Positions 23,054 through 34,447 are shown, counted from the first letter of the stretch. The stretch: 64,000 bases of DNA from Fagopyrum homotropicum (GCA_033239125.1 BSWB01000004.1:118925235-118989234), one strand, 5' to 3'. Program-made: numbers and translations. Notes: a model not told the origin generated them from the sequence alone.

Positions 23054-24847
23054 AACGCTCCCGAAATTGGTCAAGCTAATGACCTTAAAGAAGCGCTTAA
23101 TGGGAGGCAACCCATTGGTACATATTTTTCCCTTTTCTTTTTCTTGCTTTTGTTTGAGCTTACTCTTGGTGTGCTTTGTTTTTCTTTTGTGTTTTTGAAT
23201 GCTAGATCTTGTTGATTGTCATGTGTGATGAGATATTGGAGGTCATGTGAACACCTCATGGAACTGTTGAAGGTACAAAATCTAAGCACATGGACGAGGA
23301 GGAAATCACCCAGAAAAATCGGCCTGTTCTTCAGCCAGATCGGCCGATTTTCCTGGGTTGTTGGGGCGATTTTTCCTTCTGTAAAGGAAAGTGGTGATCT
23401 CCAATCAAGCATGGATGGAGCGGACGTGGAACTTGGACGGCTTGCGGTGCCAAGCGCGGGTTCCGACACCATAATGAACATCAAGAGCTCTCTACCATCC
23501 TTGATCGATCAACCACCATCATCATTCAATGTGAACCGAAATAACAAAGCATCACCAATTTTACATTGTGAGGACTCTCTTTCACTTCTTTATTTAGTTT
23601 ACACATTAGGGACAATGTGTTTCTAAGTATGGGGTGGGGTTTTCATGATCACTCGCATGATTAGCATCTAGGATAGTTTAATTTTGTCACATGTTTTATT
23701 ATGTCTTGCATTGTACATACATATTTCGAAAAATCCAAAAAAAAAAAAAATCAGAAAATTTTAAAAATTTTAGTGCTTCTAAGCTTGGGAATGACCCTTA
23801 TGATGAAATGGTCTTGTGAATTGGCTATGGATAGCCTTATGTGTTGAATAGATGGATGCATATGTAGACTTGAAGTACTTATCTTGAATCCCATAAATGA
23901 TTTGTGATCATGAATGTTTGCCTTGATTAAATTGAGTATTGAAAGTCGAAATTACATGCTAGTTCTTGCACATCATTTAGGAATGAATGATGCAATTCAT
24001 TTTTCTCTACTTCTCATCTTGATCATGTTGTTTTAGCACCTCAATTGATGAAAAATTTTACCTCTTTTCACCCATCCGGGACTAGGAGCATGCTAGTGTG
24101 TTGATGTGTGTGAAAAGCAAGTGTGGGGTGAAATGGTTGAGGAAAGAATGATGTGAATGAAGTGCTGAATTTGTTGTGAAAGTGTAGACAAAAATATAGG
24201 TTAGGGGACGTTGGTTTAAATGACAAGTAACTCGGCACACTTCACATAATCGGGTGTTGGTGCCTTGCCAAAGTCAAATAAACCGATAGTCCTAACGAGC
24301 TTTGGTATGTGTGCCCGGTGTGGATGCACCTCGAAAAATAGAAAAAGCCCGAGGACGGCTAATCACCAAGGTTTCGGCTTTTGTACACCAATGCCATTGT
24401 CTCAAAAATAAGTGAAAAAGAAAAGAAAACAAAGAAAAGATGGAGAAAATTATACACTTGTTGGGAAGTTGAGCAAAAACAAAATTGTGGAGTTAGTTCC
24501 TTTCCCGGATTAGCATCACACGACTTAAAAATTCCCACCTAATCACAACGTTTCTTAGCCCCTTCTTTCCTAAGTCCTAATGACCTAAATGCATGTGTGT
24601 AAGGCTTAGAGATCTAGATTGGACATGCTCATGATCATCTTGACTTCTTCATTTTCACCTCTCATGCATTACTTCTAGTTAAGTATAATTGTCTTTCCAT
24701 GCCTTCATTTATTTCATGCATGATTGCTTGTCCATTGCTATGAACATGACTATGAAGGTGATCCAATGCTAGAAGCACAATTCCAAAAAGATTTTATTGT
24801 TTTTCTGCACACATAAATCATGTCATCTCTTAGTCTATAGTTGGATC
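23054..24847 (+). other. A 3' non-coding region
   Basis: No gene is seen. It holds one ATCGGCCGAT cassette (23311-23379, centre 23339-23348) that is absent at the same place in E. The motif AAGTATGGGGTGGGGT follows (about 23623-23638), then an A-rich stretch ending AAAAATTTTAGTGCTTC that is also present in C and E. Stretches at 24230-24420 (CGGCACACTTCACATAATCGG) align with B, C and E. Confidence 0.7.
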
Positions 24848-24885
24848 TTGCTTGGGGACGAGCAAATCTTAAGTATGGGGTATTT
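24848..24885 (+). other. A 3' polypurine tract with upstream stem-loop
   Basis: A TTGCTT / GAGCAA stem with loop GGGGAC (24848-24865), followed by AAGTATGGGG and TATTT abutting the LTR. B and E share the loop and spacing. The tract is the expected plus-strand primer. Confidence 0.72.
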
Positions 24886-26726
24886 TGATAACTTGATTTA
24901 TGACGATAGTTTAGGCACTTAATTAGATAGTTTTTCCCGTTATTCATGCACGGTTTGACATTGGTTCATGACGTTTTCGCTCAATTCATGCATATTTCTA
25001 GAAAAGACGTCTACACGACCTTTTATCGGTTTTGTAGGTAATTCGGGGATCTATTGGACATTAATCGATACATTCGAGGGTCAAGCCTCATGGTGGTACA
25101 CATCCAAAGCTTTGAAGGAGCATAATTGGAGCAACAAAGGACACAAAGACCACTATTGGTGCAAGCAATGGAGCAACTCATGGCTAGACGATCATAGCAT
25201 GCTTCTGCTGAAGAAAATCGGACCAACTAACAGATAAATCGGCCGATTTTTATCTCTGGGTCAATTTTCCTGCCTTCAACAACTTAAGCCACGTGTCCCA
25301 CGATCTCTTGATCCGGCCTTGCTCTTGGTGGAGAATATAAGTGGTCCTGCAAGCTGTTGCTGAGCATCTCTCCTCTCCCACATTCTCTCATACACAACTC
25401 ATCCATTGGAGGCAAGATTGGGAGGAGAAGAAAAACTCTCAAGGATTGAAAGAAGAAGAAGAACACCATTCTAAGAGTGATAGTGAGTTTTTGAGGGATT
25501 TTGAGTTATTTTTGTAGTCTTGGATTGAAGAACTATTGCAAGGATTGTTAGGAACGTTTTGGAACTTCATTTGAAGGGTTGTAAGCCTTGCTTAAACTTA
25601 GATTCAGCTGGGATTTATTGTTTTTACTTGCTTATCTTTCATCATCCATCTATGAGAACCATGTATGCTTGTATGATGATTTTGGATCTTGATATGCATA
25701 TTATTGGCTAGTTTATTGTGATTCTGGAGTGATGGATTGATGGTTATGGCTTGGGTGATGTTAGGATGGACTAATATGTTAGTTTAGGATGATTTGATTT
25801 CACAAAACCTTAACTAGAGAGAAAAATCGGGCTGTTCATCATGCTAGATCGGCCGATTTTTATAAGATCCACCCGATTTTCTTCTCTGTTGATCTTTAAT
25901 TGATGAATCTGTATGTTAGGGTGTTCGGTTGTTGAAAACCTAGGGTTTATTAAGCTTAATTTAGCTTAGGATCACCTAATGCTATCAACCTAAGTGAGGA
26001 AAGAGATCTACCCGATGATTTCCGATCTTAGATACCTAGAATGATGAACTCTAGGTAGTAGTGAACTTCATAAGCCGCTATTGGATCGAGTGTGCTAGGA
26101 TTATTGCTTGAGACTTCCCTATTCCGAGACTTACCCGGTAAGGAGAGGGTTGCCACTTAAATAGTATCCGGTTTGTGTAGAATTCCCTACTTTAACCCCT
26201 TGAGACCTACCCGGTAATAGGAGTTTGATGTGGGACTAGTGAAGTGAGAGACCTAACCGGTAATTGCCTCCATTAGTGAAACACTCTTTCCCAACACCGC
26301 AACTTGTCCTTAGAATCCTTAGAACCTTGAGTCCAATGCCATAACCGGAAATCTTGACCTCTAGAATCCACTTTTCTCTCTTGATCATATACTTTTGTGC
26401 TTGTGTTTCTTGTTTACCTTGCTATCTTGAGTTGTTAGATTGTTTCATTATCTTGCTTGATTTGTGATCTTTTCTTGATCACCACAAAAACCAACCAAAA
26501 ACATCATGATTTTCATTTCTTTATTTCTTTCTCCTTTCTTAGACTAGATCCACACTATCATTGACCATTGTTTGACTCGATTTCACCTTAGTCTTTGTGT
26601 TCGACCTCGGAATACTATCCCTACTACAAAACGTCCCGTACACTGCGGGTTCGCTAGGAGTTAGGAGAAATATATCGAGTTTATAAATTTAAGGCTTATT
26701 GCGTGCATCTATTCCTGAGCGTAACA
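24886..26726 (+). repeat. A 3' LTR
   Basis: 1841 bp, matching 15302-17141 with about 30 scattered differences. Palindromes are at 25236-25249 and 25848-25857. It is followed directly by the ACGAT target copy and B's integrase. Confidence 0.93.
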
Positions 26727-27955
26727 ACGATCTTGTGAGTCACCCCATACTTAGCTAGTAGAGCTTCAAATCGTCGGGCGATGAAGTGTGAACCTCTGTC
26801 ACTAATGATGGTTCATGGTGTCCCAAACCTTCGGAAAATAGTTCTATTAAAGAACTTTACAACCACCATTGCACGTTAGTTGGAGAGGCAACAACTTCGA
26901 CCCATCTTGAAACATAATCTACAGCTAGAAGTATGTATTGGTTTCCACAAGATGATGGGAATGGTCTCATGAAGTCGACTCCCCAAACGTCAAAGATCTC
27001 CACCTCTTGAATATTATTGAGAGGCATCTCATTCCTCCTAGAAATATTTCCTGTTCTTTGACAAGCATCGCAACAAGCAACAAAGGTTTGCGCATCCTTA
27101 AATAAAGTAGGCAAAAAGAATCCGGATTGCAATACCTTAGTGCTAGTTTTATGAGAACTAGCGTGTCCTCCACAAGGAAGTGAATGACAATGACGAATGA
27201 CACTTTGTATCTCGTCTTCCGGCACACATCTTCTAATGATGCCATCAGGACCTCTCTTGAAGAGTAGAGGTTCATTGCAATAGTATTGGCGGACATTCCT
27301 AAATAACTTCTTTCTTTGTGCGTAGGATAATCCGGGAGGTATTTCCTGACAAACCAAATAATTCACAAAATCAGCAAACCAAGGTTCGTTACCTCTAGAA
27401 ATAAGATCGATGCACTCTTCCATTATATGCAATTGTTCATCCGGGAAAGAGTCATCAATAGGCAAGTCGTCACTAGTGGCATGTGGTAGACGACTCAAAT
27501 GATCCGCAACAGAATTTTCGGATCCCTTCTTTTCACGGATCTCAAGATCGAACTCTTGAAGGAGGAGGATCCACCTAATCAGCCTTGGTTTTGCATCTTT
27601 CTTGGCAAGCAAATACCATATTGCTGAATGATCCGTGTACACTATTACCTTCGCTCCTACAAGATAAGAACAAAACTTTTCAAATGCATAAACGACGGCA
27701 AGAAATTCGTTTTCCGTTGTAGCATAATTGAGTTGTGCTTCATCTAGCATCTTGCTAGCATAGTAGATGGCATGAGTGCGTCTATCTTTCTTTTGTCCAA
27801 GCACCGCTCCTACAGCTGCGTCGCTTGCATCACACATGATCACAAAGAGAAGATTCCAATCCGGAGGTTGAATAATTGGGGCTCAGATTAGAGCTTCCCG
27901 AATCTTGTAAAAACATCCAAACATTCTTTCGAAAATTCGAAAACAACATCCTTCA
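26727..27955 (-). pseudogene. pol: B RNase H and integrase N-terminal part
   Basis: On the minus strand this begins with the end of RT ([13 protein letters not shown]). It then runs 27843-26857 as RNase H ([55 protein letters not shown]), the connection [10 protein letters not shown], and integrase with [24 protein letters not shown] and [12 protein letters not shown] small deletion near 26860-26870 shifts the frame after VASPTN. The core then reads on to the A insertion point at KYGVTHKI. Additional stops lie at 27860-27890. Confidence 0.85.
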
Positions 27956-28777
27956 TCAAAAGATTAGTTAGCGGTTTAAAAATTTTCGAGAAGTATTTTT
28001 ATGAATCTCCTTCTTCATGACCTCTTTCATGATCGGATTTAACCGTCTTTGAGGTTGGCGTGAAGGCTTATAATCCTCTTCCATTAAAATCTTGTGCATA
28101 CATAACGATGGTTTGATTCCTACAAGATCGTCTATGGTGTATCCTAGAGCTTTCCTACGTTTCCTCAAAATAATCATGAGCTTTTCATGTTTATCTTCAC
28201 CCAAATCGGAACTAACAATAACGGGAAACGTAGAATTAGTTCGAAGAAATGCATACCTAAGATGTGGGGGAAGCGGCTTCAATTCCAAGGTTGTTGATGC
28301 CTTTGGAATGTCTTGAGGGTTGATCGATGTCTCCTTGGAAGTCTCCAAGGGTGTGGAAGTGTTGGAGGAAGAATCATGGATGTTTATAGAAAGAACGGAG
28401 TTGTCTTCAACATTTTCCAGAACCACGGTGCCACTGTTACTTCCACGACCGTGGAAAGTGTCTTGGAGGCCGTGGAAGTTGGGTTGAATTAAATCTTTGC
28501 TCTCGACATAACTTTCCACGGGTGGAATAGGTGAAACCACGCCCGTGGAAAAGCACGACAGACCGTAATTTCTGACATTTTCGGAGCCATCGTAAAATTT
28601 TTCGAAATTTTCAACTTGTACCTCTTTTAGCTCTCTCAAAGCATCAACCTCAGCATTACACTTCTCTTCTTCTCCTCTCTCCATGATGCTCATGGTTATT
28701 ACCTTTTGTAACGGATCTTTGAATAAGATCGAACTTACTTCCTCCCTAGACATCTCTTCGTCATAGATGTTGAACAT
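27956..28777 (-). pseudogene. pol: B protease-RT linker and RT start, with RT core deleted
   Basis: The frame from 28777 reads FNIYDEEMSREEVSSILFKDPLQ, then the palindrome-bearing linker (28422-28560, CCACGACCGTGG and CCACGCCCGTGG), then LKPLPPHLRYAF and [35 protein letters not shown]. After KKEI it jumps straight to a sequence equivalent to [12 protein letters not shown]. About 750 bp present in C (39893-40640), including the FMDD active site, are missing. A TTCAT shared by both edges may be the deletion microhomology. Confidence 0.83.
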
Positions 28778-28783
28778 GTCCTC

Positions 28784-29915
28784 TTAAAGTGTTGGTTCTT
28801 TTGTCAAAGTCGAGAGGACACACTCAACCTTCTCTTCTCCAATATTGAAGGCCAATCTCACATTCTTGCAATCGACCATACAACCGGAAGTTGCAAGAAA
28901 AGGTCTCCCGAGTATGATCGGGACCGGACAATCTGCAGGAATATCAAGCACAACAAAGTCTATAGGGATATAGAATCTATCGAGCTTAACCGGGACGTCC
29001 TCAATGATTCCTACGGGTCGAGTAATGGATAGATCCGCCATATACAACGTCATTTTCACCGGTTTTGGTTCACCTAAACCGACCTTCCTGCACAAGAATG
29101 ATGCTCACACTTGCTCCCAAGTCACAAAGTGCATCATATGTGACCTCTCCAATTCCTATTGGTATGCAAAACAACCCCGGATCTCTAAGCTTTGGGGGCA
29201 TCTTTTCCGTCATCGTTTTGATGAGCTCCAAAGATTCCGAACTCATCGTGACTTCTCCAAAGTCTTCCAGCTTCCTCTTGTTAGAGAGGATCTCTTTCAA
29301 GAACTTCCTGTAAGCAGGCCTGCCTAAAATCGCATCAATAAAAGGTATGTTAATATGCAGTTTGCTCATAAGATCAATAAACTTACCGAACTGCTTGTCT
29401 AGATGCGGTCTTGCTCTAGATTGCGGGAATGGTAAGGGAGGTTTATAAGCTGGAGGGGGAACGTAGACATCTTCCTTCTCTTTTCCCTTGTCTTTCTCTT
29501 TCTCTTTTGGAACTTCAATGAATTTGGGCTGTGGATCGGTGGTTGTTGCTCTACTTCTCGTTGTAATTGCCATCACCCTTCCTTTAGGATTATCTTCTGT
29601 CTTTCCAAGAAGTTTTCCTTGATCTCTTGGAACTTCTCCAACCTTGCTGAATAATTGGTTCTTTAAAGCTTTTTGTGCTTTATCAACCGAGGTAATGTAA
29701 TTCTCCAATCCTTGTAGCTTTCCAAAGATCGTTTCCAACATAGGATCGGGTTTATCCTTCTCCGGTTTGCTTGAGCTATTTGAAGTTTGCCCCTGACTTT
29801 TCAAAGGGGTAGAAGAAGGAGGTGTTAGTGAATTTCCAGCATGTGAATAGGGATTACCCGAATTTTGTTGGTTGGATCGCCAATTGTTGTTGTGTTCCTG
29901 TTGTTGTTGTTCCAA
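28784..29915 (-). pseudogene. B gag C-terminus and protease, frameshifted
   Basis: 29915-29070 carries the Asn/Gln tail, TPLKSQGQTSN, KVGEVPRDQGKLLGKTEDN, MAITTRS, YKPPLPFPQSRARPHLD and the active site ALCDLGASVSII. An 8-bp deletion straight after it (near 29088-29096) shifts the frame. The remaining protease reads from 29095: VGLGEPKPVKMTLYMAD, IPADCPVPIILGRPFLATSGC. A TAA follows near 28784, just before the linker piece. Family comparison is with C at 38055-39480. Confidence 0.85.
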
Positions 29916-30897
29916 TTATTGTTCCGGTAATTATTCATATTTCCTTGATTGTTGTTCTCCCTTCCTAAGCAGCCAACATCTTGCTCTTTTTTCTTTTGAA
30001 GGCTGGATTTTATGACTTCCTTCAGCTCCTTGATTTCATTGTTGAGAGAGAAAATTTGAGCTTGAGCTGCTGAATTTAATTTTGCTCCCGACTCTCCGGA
30101 GTTTCGATTCCCATCATCAGCTTTCCTATGGGAATACTTCTCAATCACTTTATCTTGCTTCTCAATAAAGTCCCAAGCATCATCCGCTCTCATATCCATG
30201 AAAGTTCCACATGAAAGGGATTGAAGATTGAATTGTGTTGTTGCATCTAGTCCCTTGTAGTAGATCTCCAGTAATTCCAACTTTGAGATACCATGGTGTG
30301 GGCAATCCAATAGGAGATCTTGAAACCTTTCCCAAGATTTAAATAAACTTTCATTTGGTTTCATAGAAGAAACATTTATCTTACCTCTCAATTCCGCAGT
30401 TTTGGATGGCGGAAAGAACTTGGTGAGAAACTCCGAAGTTAAAATCTCCCATGTGCTAAGTTTTCCAGGTGGAAGTGCTTGATACCAAGCCAATGCCTTG
30501 TCCTTCAAAGAAAAGAAGATTTGGGTCCATTCGTTGCCCAAGAGTTCGTGGTTCAGCCACGAAATTAGCGTCTCTCTCGTCCCTAGCATGAACATGAGGA
30601 TCAACATAAGCCCGATGATTAATTGGTGGTATGTCCTCTAGCTCCGGCATATCATCATCATCGAATGATTCAGCTTTAGATGCTTTAGCTTTCTTTTTCT
30701 TGGTGTTGTTTCTCTCAAGGTTCTTCCAAACGAGCTTTCTTACTCAATTTCAGTTGAGCTCGAGCTTCTTCCAGCTCCTCTTGGTTGTTCTTCTCATTAT
30801 TTTCAGCCATCTTTTTCTCTCTTAACTTTCTCTTCAAAGTTTTCTCTAATTCGGGATCAAAAGGAACGAGGTCTTTGGTGGATCTAGACCTTCGCAT
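29825..30897 (-). pseudogene. gag: B gag with capsid deletion
   Basis: The start MRRSRSTKDLVPFDPE at 30897 follows an acceptor-like pyrimidine/AG stretch. The coiled coil ends at a frameshift near 30715. RTLGQRMDP (about 30530) is fused directly to FFSLKDKALAWYQ, so about 200 bp coding the first half of the capsid domain (C 37118-37328) are deleted. The rest is good: FFPPSKTAELRGKIN, LDCPHHGISKLELLEIYYKG, Asn-rich tail; a frameshift near 29900 leads into the next piece. Confidence 0.83.
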
Positions 30898-31001
30898 ATA
30901 CCTAAAAAATTCTGCAAAAATCACTCAAGTAGATAGATCAAATCACAAGAGAAAAAGCTCTCAAGCCTGACAACCGAGGACCGAATTTGGCCTAGACCAA
31001 A

Positions 31002-31019
31002 TCCCCGGCAACAGCGCCA
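31002..31019 (-). other. B primer-binding site, tRNA-Asp type
   Basis: Minus strand TGGCGCTGTTGCCGGGGA. It differs at one base (C to T) from the perfect site in A, and it is six bases from the LTR end. Confidence 0.9.
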
Positions 31020-31025
31020 AAAACT

Positions 31026-32637
31026 TGTTCGCCTCTAAAGTGTGCGTCCAAATAAGCTTTAAATTTATAAAACTGAAATTAAGCAAAGCGAACCCGCAGT
31101 GTACGGATCGGCGTAGTAAAGCAAGAATTACAGAGTATCGAACTCAGGGATCGGGGGGGGGGGAATTCAGTTTATAAAGATCGTTAGACAAGTAAAAGCT
31201 TTTGTAAAGATGATAAGGAAAACAACAATTCTAAAGATTCAGGTATCCAATTGTGGCAATCAATTCAAGATGTTCTAAGGATATAAGGACAGAGTCGGGA
31301 TTTCAAAGGTATAGCTAAGGTAGGGTAATGTACGGTGAAGTTCCAAAACCCATACGTCTCACCCAAAGGCTCTCTCTATAAAGGTTGTTGAGGCTGCAAT
31401 ATAGAATGGCGCAATGGATAAGAATTACTCTCAAATACCTATGCTCAAACCCAAGGGAATCAAAGATAAGCCAAAACGGTTAAGGTTGTAACACTTGAAA
31501 CCGAAATAAAGGATGTTGAGTCTCACTACTACCTAGAAAAGGAAAGCCAAGGCTAGGTTAAAGCAAAACTTTAACTTTGGATCAAAGCAAAAGCAAAGAA
31601 CGTACGACAGAGGAAACCACGGTCGGATCTTGAAGAACCACGGCCGTGGAACTCAAGAACAGGCCGTGGAAAGCCTCGACGACGAGGTTTCTCGCAACTC
31701 TCAAGGTCTTATCTATTTTGGTTCAATCTATCATCTATGCCACAACTATCAACCCTTCACCTTAGAATCGCCAAAGGTTTTTAGCCAATAATCATCATCG
31801 TAAAATCAACAATTAAATACGAAAGGAATAAAGTATAGAACTTTGAAACCTTAATGAAAAACACCGAAATCAATCTCAATAAAACCAATAATCTGTCAAT
31901 GTGTTCAATGTATAGGGAATAGAATTAGAATCTCTCACAATACTCAAGGAACAAAGAAGAACGAGATGTCAATCCGCCTTCTATCGAAACCTTAAGATCT
32001 TTCTCCAAATACGCAATCTTCAAAATGCGTCCTTCTCCGAATCTTCCCTGTACGCAGTGTGATCTTCTAAAGCAATGCTTCCTAAATTCCCTAAATGTGA
32101 TTCCCCGTTTTTCTCCTTGCCTTAGCCTTCTTATAAGGAAAAATAGGGTTACGAAAGCCCAATAACCGCTGCTGACGTGACAAATATGACACGTGGAAAC
32201 CGTCATAGAAACCACGGTCTAGTACAAATTTCCACGCCCTTGGAATGGTTCGTGGAACCTTTCTGTTGCTCTCGACCTTGTTTTCTATGCCCTCAATGCC
32301 TAAACCACGGTCGTGGTTCTCTATCTTTGGCCGTGGAAACTCCAATTCCTTTGCAAAAGCCTTTGTTTCGTCAAGCTCTCTAATCATGCTCCTTCCTTAG
32401 CTTCTACAATGCATCTTCTTGCTTCCTAGCATGATCAAATACTCCTACTCACTCATATATGCTCCAATCCAAGCCTTTTGTTCACCTAAAAACACAACAA
32501 AGTTTGTGCTGATCTCTATATCGATAAAATAGTTGAATGTGCTCATAAATGCTTCAAACTCATATCCATGTACACAACACAAAGGGGAAAAATAACCAAA
32601 ACAAGTGTCTAAAATGTGGTCATCTTTCATGCTATCA
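31026..32637 (-). repeat. B 5' LTR
   Basis: It is 1612 bp, TGATAGCATG...GCGAACA on the minus strand. TTATAA lies at 32131-32136. CCACGG-type clusters are at 32208-32343 (upstream of the TATA in element orientation) and 31613-31673. The U5 motif GCGAACCCGCAGTGTACGG is at 31088-31106. It is visibly more diverged from its partner than the A or E pairs, which fits B being older. Confidence 0.9.
32131..32136 (-). promoter_or_regulatory. B LTR TATA box
   Basis: TTATAA on the minus strand, about 70-200 bp downstream of the first CCACGG cluster. The 3' LTR has TATAAG at the matching position (10511-10516). Confidence 0.5.
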
Positions 32638-34447
32638 CGTGCCCAAAGTTTTTAGGAGTTGAAGAGGCGTTTGACTTTTATTCATGTCTTGGCACAACTA
32701 GAGGGTTATGATTATTTCGTAGTCTATAGTGATGCATCTAAGCTAGGCTTGAGATGTGTATTGATGTAGAGGGACAGAGTGATTGCATATGCGTCTCGCC
32801 AGTTAAAGACGTATGAGGAGAACTACCCGACTCATGATTTTGAGTTAGCAGCGGTAGTTCATGCTTTGAAGATTTGGAGACATTACCTGTATGGTGCCAC
32901 ATGTCAGATCTTCACAAAACATAAGAGTCTGAATTATATTTTTACGTAACGGGAGTTGAATAACCGTCAGCGTCGATGGCTTGAGTTTGTCAAGGACTTT
33001 GACCTTGAGATTTTGTATCATCCTGGAAAGGCGAATGTTGTAGCTGACGCCTTGAGAAGGAAGCCGCCTCGTGAGAAGGCGATTACCAGATTACCAGTAC
33101 AACCTCAGCTTCAGAGGGATCTAGCTTGGCTAGAGCTAGACATCCAGTTTCCCGATGAGAATGCCCAGTTGTATGCTTTAGAGGTTTTACCTGGTTTGTT
33201 GGATGAGATCCGACAGAAGTAGGGGACCTGCCCGACCTTGACGAGGATCAGAGAGAGGATGTCTCGTGGAGAGACACCACAGTTCTCCATTGGAACATAT
33301 GGAGTGATGAGGTGTCAAGATCGTATCCGTGTACCTACTGATGTAGAGTTGAGACAGAGGATCTTACAGGAGGCCCACTGTACACCTTACTCTATACATC
33401 CGGGTACGAGTAAGATGTACCATGATGTGAGACGTTCATATTGGTGGGGAGGGCTGAAGCCCGATATAGCAAGATTTGTGGCATAGTGTCCGACCTGTCA
33501 GCAAGTTAAGATTGAGCATTGCAAACCTGGTGTTGAGCTTCATCCACTGCTACCGTAGTGGAAGTGGGAGGACGTCTCCATGGACTTTGTGATAGGATTG
33601 AGACCCAATAGGAGTTTAGATGCCATCTGGGTTGTGGTTGACAAACTGACAAAGACGGAACGTTTCATTCCTATCAAAGAGACATGGCCAGTGAGTAGAT
33701 TGGCTGAGGAGTACACTAGATAGATAATGAGACTCCATGGTGTACCGAGGAAGATCATCTTTGATCGAGATGGACGGTTTACCTCGAGGTTTTGGCAGCA
33801 GATTCAGACTGCTTTAGGGATGAGTCTACACTTTATGACTGTGTTTCACCCCAGACAGATGGTCAGTCTAAGAGGACCATCCAAACCTTGGAGGATATGC
33901 TGCGAGCTTGTGTGTTGGATTGGGGACATGTATGGTCTGATTACCTCCCACTTGTTGAGTTCTCATACAACAACTGGCATGCATCCATTAGGATGGCTCC
34001 TTATGAAGCACTATATAGACGTAGGTGCCATACACTTTTATGTTGGGATGAGCCTAGCAGTATCAGTGGGATAGCGCCAAAGAAGATTCAGGATGATATG
34101 GCTCGAGTAGCGTTGATCAGAGAGAGGATGGTGGTTGCACAGAGTCGCCAGAAGTCATATGCAGACAAGAGGCGTCGACCTCTAGAGTTCAGGGTAGGAG
34201 CTCATGTCTGGTTGAGAGTATCTCCGACGCGTGGTGTTAGACGCTTTGGCATAAAGGGGAAGTTGAGTCCCCAATATGTCGGTCCTTTTGAGATACTTGA
34301 TAGAGTTGGGAGAGTAGCCTACAGATTAGCTTTGCCTCCGAGGTTAGAGGGTGTTCCCCCTTGTGTTCCATGTGTCTCAGCTGAGGGAGTACATACCAGA
34401 TCCGAGGCACATTGTGAGTTATGATGATTTGGTGGTAGAGCCAGACC
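32638..34447 (+). pseudogene. D RNase H and integrase
   Basis: The frame resumes after B with ELKRRLTFIHV-like sequence, [68 protein letters not shown], then integrase: HPGTSKMYHDVRRSYWWGGLK and CPTCQQVK (zinc-binding region), [41 protein letters not shown] and REYIPDP. Several stops occur. TAG 33556-33558, a 1-bp deletion at about 33849 and Lys for the catalytic Glu (33870-33872) are shared with the second copy. It stops at YDDLVVEP with no chromodomain. Confidence 0.87.

Larger units (their letters stand above)
15302..26726 (+). mobile_element. Complete Athila element A, nested in B
   Basis: Two LTRs of 1840 and 1841 bp (about 30 differences by eye, so fairly recent) bound a 7.7-kb interior with primer site, gag-protease, pol and a 3' region. 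The flanks are GCGAT (15297-15301) and ACGAT (26727-26731), a target duplication with one change. Removing A restores B's integrase frame across KIATPYHP. There is no extra ORF after pol, unlike B and C. It is non-autonomous now: the protease active site is altered and pol has two stops and a frameshift. Confidence 0.93.
9404..32637 (-). mobile_element. Complete but degraded Athila element B, split by element A
   Basis: Minus strand: 5' LTR 31026-32637, primer site 31002-31019, gag, protease, remnants of RT-RNase H and integrase, an extra ORF, 3' non-coding region, 3' LTR 9404-10962. The flanks of D read TGTGT (9399-9403) and CGTGC (32638-32642). Treating these as one decayed duplication TGTGC makes the D frame run on (DQC then AQSF), so the insertion point is secure. 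Without A, B is about 11.8 kb. Gag and RT carry large deletions, so B cannot have moved on its own in this state. Confidence 0.88.
4001..34447 (+). mobile_element. Chromovirus D (Tekay/Del-like Ty3/gypsy), fragmented host of nested insertions
   Basis: Pieces at 4001-4167, 5989-6031, 8174-9403 and 32638-34447 join end to end into one protease-RT-RNase H-integrase frame once the insertions G1, G2 and B are removed. Recognisable motifs are LFDTGATHSF (protease), [20 protein letters not shown] and [16 protein letters not shown] (RT), and [13 protein letters not shown] and RVSPTRGVRRFGIKGKLSP (integrase C-terminus). These are typical of the Tekay/Del chromoviruses. Gag lies outside, beyond element F. 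The right end stops just after the integrase, with no chromodomain and no LTR. It is heavily mutated and the oldest element in the window. Confidence 0.85.
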
